Shown: piece by piece, positions 53,167 through 62,079 of the stretch
Layout: every line of letters begins with the position of its first letter
How positions within the stretch are numbered: the stretch's first letter is position 1
Assembly: GCF_019802255.1 (NCBI RefSeq)
Contig: NZ_JAHYSS010000003.1
Location: forward strand, 620,001-684,000
Origin: Pedobacter polysacchareus
GTDB taxonomy: Bacteria; Bacteroidota; Bacteroidia; Sphingobacteriales; Sphingobacteriaceae
Length of the DNA stretch: 64,000 nt
Direction: 5' to 3'
The notes under the pieces: model-generated
The model's input: the letters and a program-made list of their open reading frames with translations, nothing else
Told to the model about the DNA's origin: nothing
Databases searched by the model: none
Program-made: the position numbers and the translations under genes

Positions 53167-53305
53167 CAATTATCTTGCTGTATTAAACATATACAATATT
53201 AACATCCTCACCAAGGATTTAAATATGTAAAGAGAAATTAGCAGTAGCAAAACTAGAAGCATTGAATTACTGTCATAATTAAAAGGAGTAAATTACATAG
53301 TCATT

Positions 53306-54505
53306 CTAATTGCCCAAATCACCTTCTGCAACAATATGATTGTTTTTGGTATATATAGCATCCAGTCTTATCATCAATTTGTACAAAGCGATCACTGCTG
53401 AAAGGTAAATATTGCTCTTCCATTTTTTATTATAGGAGTCAAATCGGCCATGGATCATCTCATTCCTATCATCTTTGAACCTGCGTACCAGAAACTGCAG
53501 TTCAACCTTTATCGAAACATATACCTTTTCCCTATCGCATGAAATCCATGATTTGAATTCTCCAGAAAACCCTACAATTACCGCAGAAGCCTTTTCGTTC
53601 CTCTCCACATCGCTCATGGCCTGGTCCGACAGAATTTTTAAAAGTTCTTCCATTCTAACTAAGGCAGACCTGCTAGAACTTTCATATTTCTTTAGTTTTT
53701 GTTTTGCTTCTTCCAACTGAGGGCTATCAATAAAATTTGCCATCTCAACGGCCGCAAAGAAATCATGTGGAATATCATTTTTCCAGTTGGGCTTGTTAAC
53801 CAGTGTTTCCAAAGACTGATAACTTCTCACGAACTCTTCTGCGTACTTTATGCTTTTAGTAGGGTTTTGCCGAATATAAAGCTGCTTACACATTTCACGG
53901 GTCATACCTTCAATCACTACCATCAAAAGTATATTGCTATTAGCATATTGCTGATGTTTGAAATCAGACATAATACTTGAAATCAGGTCACAATTATAGG
54001 TTGATGAACTGGCAAGATAAGGAATAACATGTTCCTGAATAAATATTACTTTTCCTTCGCAGTAAACCCCAAAAGTATCAGGATGCCGAATTCCCAAGGC
54101 TAGTTCAAGATGATCGTTTATTGTGCCGTCTTTGTTCCAATAGAAATCGTTTTCGATCGAATAGCTTACCGAATATTTGGCAAGTTCAAATAAGAGTATC
54201 GATTCTTTGAAGTTTTTGAGTATTGTTTTGCCAAATGAGGATCCGTTCTTTTCCTTTTTTTTTCGCAAATCAGCTATTTTTGTAAATACATAAACCTTTA
54301 CAGCCTCGTCGGTAAGGTTTTTATTGATCCCGGCAATGATTTCCTTTAACCTTGCTATATTGTTTTCCACTCTCTCCCTTTCCCAAGTTGTATTCTTTTG
54401 CGGCTTCACCTCTTTATTTTCATTTAAGAGGCGATTAGCAATTTCTCTCACCTTTTTAAGTTGAGTCTTACGGGTTTTATATAACACAACGTTTTTATCT
54501 GACAT
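53306..54505 (-). CDS. Hypothetical protein with RNxxxH (HEPN-type) motif
   Basis: A 399-residue protein from ATG at 54505 (MSDKNVVLYKTRKTQ). The frame is open to 54544 with a poor hydrophobic extension. The N-terminal part is basic and helical. VYCEGKVIFIQEHVIPYL and ILLMVVIEGMTREMCKQL lie in the middle. The C-terminus has LQFLVRRFKDDRNEMIHGRF with R347-N348...H352, again the HEPN-type motif in a long-helix setting. It is convergent with the receptor remnant and divergent from the Avs-like locus. Confidence 0.55.
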   Translation of the reverse strand: MSDKNVVLYKTRKTQLKKVREIANRLLNENKEVKPQKNTTWERERVENNIARLKEIIAGINKNLTDEAVKVYVFTKIADLRKKKEKNGSSFGKTILKNFKESILLFELAKYSVSYSIENDFYWNKDGTINDHLELALGIRHPDTFGVYCEGKVIFIQEHVIPYLASSSTYNCDLISSIMSDFKHQQYANSNILLMVVIEGMTREMCKQLYIRQNPTKSIKYAEEFVRSYQSLETLVNKPNWKNDIPHDFFAAVEMANFIDSPQLEEAKQKLKKYESSSRSALVRMEELLKILSDQAMSDVERNEKASAVIVGFSGEFKSWISCDREKVYVSIKVELQFLVRRFKDDRNEMIHGRFDSYNKKWKSNIYLSAVIALYKLMIRLDAIYTKNNHIVAEGDLGN

Positions 54506-55084
54506 AACAATCACTAAAATATTTAATTCGGTAAAAATTGGCAAAAAATCCAGAGACTACCGATATATTTCGCTCTAGGTTGCTCATGCCAATTTTTCAA
54601 TAACTGTAAATGAAGATCAAATACCCAATTTAAGTTTGCATTATATGAAGAGTATACTTACAAAAATCAGCCTATATCATCATCAAATTTGTCCTTTTTC
54701 CCGGCATAAATAGACTGCATATTTACGGTTTAAATCTTTGCGTTTAATATAATCATGATAAAAAACAAGACAATTTTTCATCTTTAAGATGCTGCGCAGC
54801 GCGTTAAGGAAACCGTGAGTAATATGGCCCCTTTAGCGGAGAAAATCTAAAAAAATCATTCTATTTGACGACACTTCCAGCAAACAAGATACTAAGCAAA
54901 ATATCCATCTACTTTATATATGTATATTTATAACAAACTGATAATTAATAACAATTATCAGTTTTTAATGAGATTATATTCATCTCCGAAAGGTGTTAAA
55001 TTCTTAAAAAAATGCATCAAAGTATTAAGATTTTATTTTTAAGCTTAAACAATTCAGTATATTAAAATAAAATTGGTCATTTAA
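54506..55084. other. Divergent intergenic region before the Avs-like locus
   Basis: About 580 bp with no confident gene. At 54754-54850 an eroded frame reads DAAQRVKETVSNMAPLAEKI after a stop and may be a relic. A hairpin with perfect 12-bp arms AAACTGATAATT (54935-54946) and AATTATCAGTTT (54953-54964) may insulate the STAND gene from upstream transcription. Confidence 0.4.
54935..54966 (+). terminator. Terminator-like perfect hairpin upstream of the Avs-like locus
   Basis: A 12-bp perfect stem with a 6-nt loop, followed on the plus strand by TT beyond the stem's own T3. It lies 120 bp before the small membrane gene. No gene ends just upstream, so it may be an insulator or regulatory stem. 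Confidence 0.45.
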
Positions 55085-55273
55085 ATGATAAAAAACACAC
55101 TTAACCATCCTATATTTATTTCAATCGGTATACTTACTTCGGTATTAAGCATAATCGCTTTTTTCATTGGAAAGCAATATCTTAAGGAATGCTTTACGGA
55201 TAACATTATTGTCCCCATCTCAAAGAGCATTTTAATACAGCAATCTTCCATTACAACAAGAGGGAACATTTAA
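55085..55273 (+). CDS. Small single-pass membrane protein before the STAND gene
   Basis: A 62-residue frame with an ATG start. NHPIFISIGILTSVLSIIAF and FIGK form one membrane helix (about residues 7-30). A polar tail follows, with KECFTDNIIVPISKSIL. It ends 25 bp before the ATG of the 2145-residue gene on the same strand, so it is probably cotranscribed. No homologue was recognised. The short length leaves room for chance, but the helix-plus-tail shape and the position suggest a genuine accessory protein. Confidence 0.45.
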   Translation: MIKNTLNHPIFISIGILTSVLSIIAFFIGKQYLKECFTDNIIVPISKSILIQQSSITTRGNI

Positions 55274-55298
55274 TAAAGAAAAAAACATAACGAACGAA

Positions 55299-58200
55299 AT
55301 GAGCACAGGATCTTTTTCCCAAGCAGGATTTTATTATCAGAACAATTTGGCAGCTCTAAAAGTGATCGAGCTGCTAGAGATCGATTCGCAGATACTGAAA
55401 ATACAACTCGAAAATTTTCAGAAAGGTCCTCATATCGATGATATCATCATTACCGGGAAAAAACTTACTGAATTTATCCAAGTGAAATGGTCTTCAGATA
55501 GCAACGCCGCATTTACAATCCACAATCTGGCGTACCAGATAGCTGAAGGCGAGAAGGACAGTCTTTGGAGAAAACTAGCTAAGGGATACCAAAACAAAAC
55601 AAATGTAGGAGGATCCTCCCAGATCACCCTTTTCTCTACTAGGGCCGCGGGCTCAAGCAGGCTACAAAGTAAGGGAATTGATAAAAGCTTATCCGAACTT
55701 ATAAAGTTCCAAAAGAGGTATATTTCAGGAAATTTACCGTTGGATCAAGTACCTGAGTATGGTGATTTCGAGCAAGTTTTAAAAATGCTGCGTACAGAAA
55801 GTAAACTTTCAGAACAGGAATTCTCTGATTTCATAAAAATCCTGAACTTCGAGCTCTCTGCTCCTGATAAAGACCATATCCAACTACAGTTACACAGTAG
55901 AACAGAGCAGCTTGGTCTTGATGCTACCCATGTGGACAGGTTATTGGACCTGGTGGTGAATTGGAGTATCTCAGGAGAAGACATCACCAAGCATAGCCTG
56001 CTAGAAGGTCTTGGAATCGGTTCAAGATTTGTAGACCGGCTATCCCATGTATTCAAGATTGAGGAATCGATTTATGTGGAAAATTCAGCACTTTTTGAAA
56101 AACTAGACCACGCCATTGCTCAATATAAAAGTGGTCATATCTTCGTTGAAGGGGTACCAGGTGCTGGAAAATCGACCGCCCTCACAAAATATCTTTCAAG
56201 AAACAAGTCCGTTAGGTTTGCTTATTACTGCTTTATCCCAGACGACAAGCTTACGGCCGATAATCGGCTTAATGGGGATTATTTTTTAAAATCTTTGTGT
56301 ATAACGATTGAAACCGGCTTCCCAGAGCTTGATCTACCGATACGATATTCAGCAGATTATAGGGAAAAATTCGGGCTGTACATCGAAAAACTTGCGGAAC
56401 AGGATGAAAAGATTATCATTCTTATTGATGGTATTGACCATGTTGACAGAAACAAGGCCTTCATCAACAATCCACTGACTAGTAGTATCCTCAGCCAGGT
56501 TCCGGACAATATCTATTTTATAATCAGCTCCCAATATATAGATGCACTTCCTCTAACAGTGCGGGCGATTATAAGCTCAGAGAGCGGCAGGCACATCCGT
56601 ATAGACAGGTTCGATCAGGCCAAGATTAGGGACTATTTACAAAAGCGCGGACTCTCAATTGATGATGAACAAATTTCCCAGCTCCATGAAAAATCAGAAG
56701 GGATACCTCTGTACCTGTACTACATTAGCGCGTTTCTGGAACAAACCGATCCTTTAGAAATTTCCGGTGCAATCGGAAATTTCCCTGCGCTACTGAATGG
56801 AGAAATCAATACCTATCATACCCAACTATACCAGCAGATCAAAGACGACCCAACAATGGTTTGGGCATTAGCTTTGCTTGCAAACAGAAAAGAATTTACA
56901 TCCATTGATGTGCTGCAGCAGATATTATCAGCAGCCGGAAACCATTCAGACCTCGCGGAACTTACCACAAAGATTGCCAAATTCAGCCATCTGCTGAAAG
57001 ACAAAGAAGGTAAGTACTACAACATTTTCCATAACAGTTTCAGGGAATTTATCATAACCAAGACTCTTCATCTTACCGAGAAGCTTAATCAGGCACTGAT
57101 CAGCTACTACGAAAATGATATTTTTGGAGAGGAGGCATTCCGTAATTATTTTTCCCACCTACTGGTCTTAGAAAAATACCAGGAACTCGTTTCTAAGGTA
57201 AACGACCTGTGGATTAACGATGCTTGGGGCCGCTACCATTCTCCTGCCGATATACTGGAAAATATTAATACCGCCTGGATAGCCTCATTGAAACTAGGAT
57301 CAATTTCGGAATTCGTTAGGATAGCATTTTTAAAATACCAGGTCAACGTATTCGAATGGTACCTGGAAAACAACGGTTTCGAGGATAGCATGTATTTTCT
57401 GGAGGCAGGACTTACCAAAGAATCTTTTAGGACGATATGGAATGGCGAATTTTCCATGCTTGAAAATGCAGGTTTTTTCAACTATTACGCAGTAAAGTAC
57501 CTTGAAAAAACCGGAATACTGATTCCAAAAAACGTTGCCATCCAATTCTTCAGTACCTTTTTGTCACAGAACAATTTAGAGAACGAGCAAACTAAGGCTG
57601 ATAAGCCCCGTCTGGCAAATTATTTAATGGCAAAATCACTGTATTCCAACCCTGAAGAACTACTTGAGGAGCTAAGAAAATTGAATCAGTATCTGACCCA
57701 AGTCGAACTCAAAGAGCTATTAAAATTTCTTGGCAGAAAAAACAAGCTCCTTCACCTAATCTGCCTATTGGATGCAGTTAAAAGCCCATTACTAAAGGCT
57801 TTCACAAGAGCAGAACTCATCATTGCTCTTCATCGAAAAAAAAGCAAGGATGTAGCCATCTACCAGAAAGATTTTTCTATCAGCCAGCTTAAGCCATTAG
57901 AAAAGATTGATTTTCTGATCAGATTACTTGGCAAGCTTCGAGCCCAGAATGTAAAGGAAGACTTTCCAAAACTTAAAGCCAGTCCGGTGATTAGTATTAA
58001 GCTCATCCAAAAAGGTTATCCAAGTAAACTCGAACCGGAATTCCTCATATTGTTCGACAAGCTTAAAATCCATTATCTCTATGGAGAGAAAAACTATACA
58101 TCTTTTAGCAAAAAAATTGCTGCAATAGGAGGATATTCTGGTAAACTCCACAAAGCAATCAGCGATGCGGCTAAGATATGGACTGATCACAACATGGGAA

Positions 58201-61200
58201 TAGGTATACCCAATTTACTTCCAGAACTAAAAAAAATCATCGAACTCCTAGTTCTATCGCCCTATGATGTACAATATGTTATAGGAGGATATCGAGACGA
58301 TAGTAGCCTCAAATATGAACTTCATACCCTTCATAAAAAAATATTTCCTTTATTCAGTGAGGTCTGCAACATTGAAGAACTAAAAGAATTGGCAGATCAT
58401 TGGTTGGAGACACATGCCCAAGCCGGTTTTAAGGATTTCCAGAGTAACCTGTACCTTGTAGATGCTGTCAAACACGATGACGGACTAAAGGATACCTCAA
58501 GAAAACTTCTCACACAAGCGGAAGAGCTTGCCCGTGCCGATGAAACGACATCCTCGCTTGTCCAGAGCCTTACGGCCGTTGGGCTCAAATTTGGGGCTAC
58601 AGGTTTTTCAGAAGATTATAACCGGATATACATGGAACTTCCTTCCCTAGCCTGCGGAGTTTCCTATCGCAAAGACTACCAATTTGCAAATATATTTACT
58701 TTGCTACCAGAAATCCATAAAACTGACCCTGAAGGTAGCCTTACCAGAATCGCCGATCTTTATTATCTACTTTATAAGATTAAAGATGCAGGAAACCCAA
58801 GAATGTTTCATATCTGTTTGGCTACACTGATAAAATACGTAGCCAAAATCTACCCGGGCCTCGCCCTAGAAATTGCACTTAAGGATGATATGTATATGGA
58901 CCGTGATGAAGCCATGGGCATTTATATCGAACAGCTCATCGACGGAGCAAACGAGAAGTCACTGGATTTTGTCTGGGCAATCATAAAAACAATGGGAAGA
59001 TGGGAAGGTTTTGGCTCTGCGAGTGATAATCATTTAACCGACATATACGAGTACTTTGCAAAGAAATTAGCCCAGATTGGCAACCCCATATTTAACGAAA
59101 AAGTCTACCGGCAGATGTTCTGGGAGTTTGATACTGAACAAAAAATGCCAGAAAAAATTTATCGGATCAATGCTATTTTTGAAACAAGAGACAACTATCC
59201 CTTTCTTCTTTACCCACCAATCAATAAGGAAGAAAATCCTAAACCAGCGAACCATTTTGGTGAAAAAGCCAAAAAGCGGGAAAAATTTCTATTGCCGCAA
59301 ACCAAGCTCAATTTAGAACAGCTCAAAAAATTAGCAGACTCAGGAATCGAAAACATCGAGGCATACATAAAAACATATGTAGCGACAGTAGAATTCAATA
59401 AAGTCACACCTATTTGGTCGCAAGTATACTCAGGTGTGATGACTGAAATCAAACCTTGGTTTAATACCCTTCAACTACCTGAGCAGAATATTTTGTTATC
59501 AAAGCATTTTGCATTGAAACGATCCTTTCTGGGGCGAAAAAGTCAATACGGTAGCATGCTAACTAAGAATAAGGCTTCGTTGAAAGAGCTTTTATTAAAG
59601 CCGCTAAAAGAACTCCAAAATCTCCTACCTACCAAAAATGCAGCAGAGGAATTGACCAGAGCTGATTGGTTGGATAAAATCCTAAACCAAGCCTATATTG
59701 GCACAAAAAGATATACCTCCCGTTTATACGCGGCAATTTCGGATGAAGATGTTGCCGAATTGACCAGACTTGCCACCTACAATCAAATCGAAAAATGGAC
59801 TTCGCTCTTATTCGAATTCTTCGATAGAAAAATTATAATCGGCTGTTTGGTTAATCTTTCAAAAATTGCGCATGTCTATGACGAAGATCAGGCCAGGGAA
59901 ATCTTGGATGTAGCATTTCAGACCCTGGAAAATATAAATCATGGTTCAACTGACATCGCAAAAGAACTACTGGACTGGAGTTATATCTGCTACCCAGCAA
60001 AAGCCAACGCATTTGTTCTACAATCTTTCTATTCCGGTCATCAACGCTCTTATAGTGAAATTCCGTACGATATAGACAGAGTTTTAGTTCCATATCAAGA
60101 GAATTTTAATGACCCGGGCTTTTATGCAGCCTACTACACGGCAAATTACCAGTATAACCTAAAACTCGCAGAAGGACTTTCCGAACCCGCCGTTGAACTT
60201 GCATTTATAAACACTTACAAGGAATCTGGATCATTTGAAAACATGGCTATCAATTACATTATTGATCTTTTTGATTATCCGGTTGTAAAGATCAGACAAC
60301 TCGCTATTGAAGCCTTGTACGAACTTTACCAAGCTTATCCATCAATAGTTGAAAACACTATTTTAGAAAAATCCAGATCTGCCTCGACTAACCAGAAAGA
60401 ACATATCATCTCTTTATTTTCATCTTTGGCAGTAATTCTTCCTGCAAAAGTGGCGAAAATTCTAGATCAATACAGCTACCTACTGGATTCTGGACATTTT
60501 AACATCGAAAACTCCTTTGCAGATCTGATCAGGTTTTTGGCAGATCAAAACCAAAATATTAATTTAGACCTACTTGAAAAAGCAAGCTTAATCAATACAA
60601 GTGCTATCAACCAGGCAAATTTGAAAGACGATACTGGAAAAACTGGTTTGAGGTTGTATTCAATGTATCCCTACCAGGAATATCTTATCAGCGAGATTGA
60701 ATATAGACAAAATAGAAACATTGGCTTTTCGAGAATGCTCAATACAATACTATTAGCTAAGGGTTATAAAAAGACAGACGTGTTGGAGTTTGAGAGAAAG
60801 GTGCATCAAAACTACAATAAAAACAGCAACTGGGATTCCGTTGAAATTAATGGCCCCGCTTACCAGTTAATTCAAGAGCAGCTAAACCAGTTATTTTCCC
60901 AAAAAATCAGAGAAGGGAATTTCGATCAAGAGGCAATTGAGGAATTAAAATATAAATTCAGGATCTACGACCCATCCGATCAGCAGATATCTCCCCAGAA
61001 ACAGCTTAGTTCAATACGGTGGAACGATATGACGACCATCGAGGAGGAATTTCTAGAATTCAAGGACGTCGACAAACTGGTTACGGATTTCATATCTAGG
61101 TACCCAGATAAAATTACCCTGTTTGAAAAAGGATTTCATCGGGTGGAAAGTTATCCGAGTCATTTTACAACCTATTTTGAAATCTGTTTATTCCTAACAG

Positions 61201-61736
61201 AGCCTGGTATTGAACAGGAACAATTATGGGAGCTATTCCGTGAGTATACTCCCTATCTACATAGTGATAATTTATACAGGCATGAGATAGAACAGTATTT
61301 TTCAGATTATGGATCTGATACGACAATCGCCGACATCATCAGCCCATTGATTGCCATGTCTGAACGCGACTTCCGGTTACGTGATGAAGGTGCAATTGCG
61401 ATTGTTCTACCGGCAATTACTCAACAAATGAAATTTCAGCGCAACCAAAATAGCCTCTGTTACAGTAATAGTGGAAATGTCGAAACGATCAGTTTTCTCG
61501 AATGGCAGGGAGAGTTCAAAGATATGGATAGACGAAGGTTTGAACCTGTTTCGAAAGGATGTAGTCTTATGATCAATAGGACTACTCTTACAGAATACAT
61601 CAAAGGAATTGACAAATCCCTTTACATGCGCATAAACCTCAGACGAACTACCGATAAATACAAGCCGCAAAACGAAATGAACTGGCGAACTTCAAGCTTT
61701 CTGAGAAAAATAAAACTACAATCCCAGAACGAATGA
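55299..61736 (+). CDS. Avs-like STAND NTPase with N-terminal DUF4297/Cap4-like nuclease
   Basis: A 2145-residue protein. Residues about 1-240 look like a DUF4297/Cap4-type PD-(D/E)xK nuclease: opening GFYYQNNLAALKVIELLE, then IDDIII (Asp47/Asp48) and TEFIQVKW (Glu58, Gln61, Lys63). An NTPase follows with Walker A GVPGAGKST (285-293) and Walker B IIILIDGID (372-380), consistent with a STAND ATPase. The remaining roughly 1600 residues are helix-rich without recognised repeats, as expected of a sensor domain. In known Avs proteins the C-terminus recognises phage terminase or portal, and oligomerisation activates the nuclease. That function is inferred by architecture here. All motifs are intact. 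Confidence 0.8.
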   Translation: MSTGSFSQAGFYYQNNLAALKVIELLEIDSQILKIQLENFQKGPHIDDIIITGKKLTEFIQVKWSSDSNAAFTIHNLAYQIAEGEKDSLWRKLAKGYQNKTNVGGSSQITLFSTRAAGSSRLQSKGIDKSLSELIKFQKRYISGNLPLDQVPEYGDFEQVLKMLRTESKLSEQEFSDFIKILNFELSAPDKDHIQLQLHSRTEQLGLDATHVDRLLDLVVNWSISGEDITKHSLLEGLGIGSRFVDRLSHVFKIEESIYVENSALFEKLDHAIAQYKSGHIFVEGVPGAGKSTALTKYLSRNKSVRFAYYCFIPDDKLTADNRLNGDYFLKSLCITIETGFPELDLPIRYSADYREKFGLYIEKLAEQDEKIIILIDGIDHVDRNKAFINNPLTSSILSQVPDNIYFIISSQYIDALPLTVRAIISSESGRHIRIDRFDQAKIRDYLQKRGLSIDDEQISQLHEKSEGIPLYLYYISAFLEQTDPLEISGAIGNFPALLNGEINTYHTQLYQQIKDDPTMVWALALLANRKEFTSIDVLQQILSAAGNHSDLAELTTKIAKFSHLLKDKEGKYYNIFHNSFREFIITKTLHLTEKLNQALISYYENDIFGEEAFRNYFSHLLVLEKYQELVSKVNDLWINDAWGRYHSPADILENINTAWIASLKLGSISEFVRIAFLKYQVNVFEWYLENNGFEDSMYFLEAGLTKESFRTIWNGEFSMLENAGFFNYYAVKYLEKTGILIPKNVAIQFFSTFLSQNNLENEQTKADKPRLANYLMAKSLYSNPEELLEELRKLNQYLTQVELKELLKFLGRKNKLLHLICLLDAVKSPLLKAFTRAELIIALHRKKSKDVAIYQKDFSISQLKPLEKIDFLIRLLGKLRAQNVKEDFPKLKASPVISIKLIQKGYPSKLEPEFLILFDKLKIHYLYGEKNYTSFSKKIAAIGGYSGKLHKAISDAAKIWTDHNMGIGIPNLLPELKKIIELLVLSPYDVQYVIGGYRDDSSLKYELHTLHKKIFPLFSEVCNIEELKELADHWLETHAQAGFKDFQSNLYLVDAVKHDDGLKDTSRKLLTQAEELARADETTSSLVQSLTAVGLKFGATGFSEDYNRIYMELPSLACGVSYRKDYQFANIFTLLPEIHKTDPEGSLTRIADLYYLLYKIKDAGNPRMFHICLATLIKYVAKIYPGLALEIALKDDMYMDRDEAMGIYIEQLIDGANEKSLDFVWAIIKTMGRWEGFGSASDNHLTDIYEYFAKKLAQIGNPIFNEKVYRQMFWEFDTEQKMPEKIYRINAIFETRDNYPFLLYPPINKEENPKPANHFGEKAKKREKFLLPQTKLNLEQLKKLADSGIENIEAYIKTYVATVEFNKVTPIWSQVYSGVMTEIKPWFNTLQLPEQNILLSKHFALKRSFLGRKSQYGSMLTKNKASLKELLLKPLKELQNLLPTKNAAEELTRADWLDKILNQAYIGTKRYTSRLYAAISDEDVAELTRLATYNQIEKWTSLLFEFFDRKIIIGCLVNLSKIAHVYDEDQAREILDVAFQTLENINHGSTDIAKELLDWSYICYPAKANAFVLQSFYSGHQRSYSEIPYDIDRVLVPYQENFNDPGFYAAYYTANYQYNLKLAEGLSEPAVELAFINTYKESGSFENMAINYIIDLFDYPVVKIRQLAIEALYELYQAYPSIVENTILEKSRSASTNQKEHIISLFSSLAVILPAKVAKILDQYSYLLDSGHFNIENSFADLIRFLADQNQNINLDLLEKASLINTSAINQANLKDDTGKTGLRLYSMYPYQEYLISEIEYRQNRNIGFSRMLNTILLAKGYKKTDVLEFERKVHQNYNKNSNWDSVEINGPAYQLIQEQLNQLFSQKIREGNFDQEAIEELKYKFRIYDPSDQQISPQKQLSSIRWNDMTTIEEEFLEFKDVDKLVTDFISRYPDKITLFEKGFHRVESYPSHFTTYFEICLFLTEPGIEQEQLWELFREYTPYLHSDNLYRHEIEQYFSDYGSDTTIADIISPLIAMSERDFRLRDEGAIAIVLPAITQQMKFQRNQNSLCYSNSGNVETISFLEWQGEFKDMDRRRFEPVSKGCSLMINRTTLTEYIKGIDKSLYMRINLRRTTDKYKPQNEMNWRTSSFLRKIKLQSQNE

Positions 61737-61812
61737 AAGAAATTATCAATCAATTTTGATAGCCGATAGGAACACGTTCAACAAAATCCAATCTTTCAAA
61801 GGTCCATCAAAA

Positions 61813-62058
61813 CTAGTGTTTTTTATCCCGGGTAGATCTTGGATCATTCCCTGGCTTAACAGTATCGCTGTCTCTGATAGGGCCTCCGTTCGGCCTGTGA
61901 ATCCTAACTTCACCCCCACCATTATTTGCGGAGAAACCTTTTGCAATCTGCTCTGCCTCTTTCTGGGTTCCCGTTACAGCTGATGCACGCTGGCCATTTT
62001 CTTTTTGTACATTCCAGCCTTGTTGGCCTTTTTTTTGGGTAACATGGTAATTTGCCAT
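61813..62058 (-). CDS. DUF2188 domain protein
   Basis: An 81-residue protein with MANYHVTQKKGQQGWNVQKE and TGTQKEAEQIAKGFSANNGG, then EVRIHRPNGGPIRDSDTVK. This is the DUF2188 pattern of a short beta-hairpin plus helix and a GEVxIHRxNGxIRD end. The function is unknown. It follows the subtilisin-like gene by 21 bp and is convergent with the Avs-like gene, so it is the second gene of a protease operon. Confidence 0.85.
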   Translation of the reverse strand: MANYHVTQKKGQQGWNVQKENGQRASAVTGTQKEAEQIAKGFSANNGGGEVRIHRPNGGPIRDSDTVKPGNDPRSTRDKKH

Positions 62059-62079
62059 AGTTTTATATAATTTAAATTG

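Noticed and set aside
54754..54850. Frame DAAQRVKETVSNMAPLAEKI as a gene
   Set aside because: An in-frame stop precedes it and only about 20 residues follow. It is noted as a possible relic in the intergenic entry.
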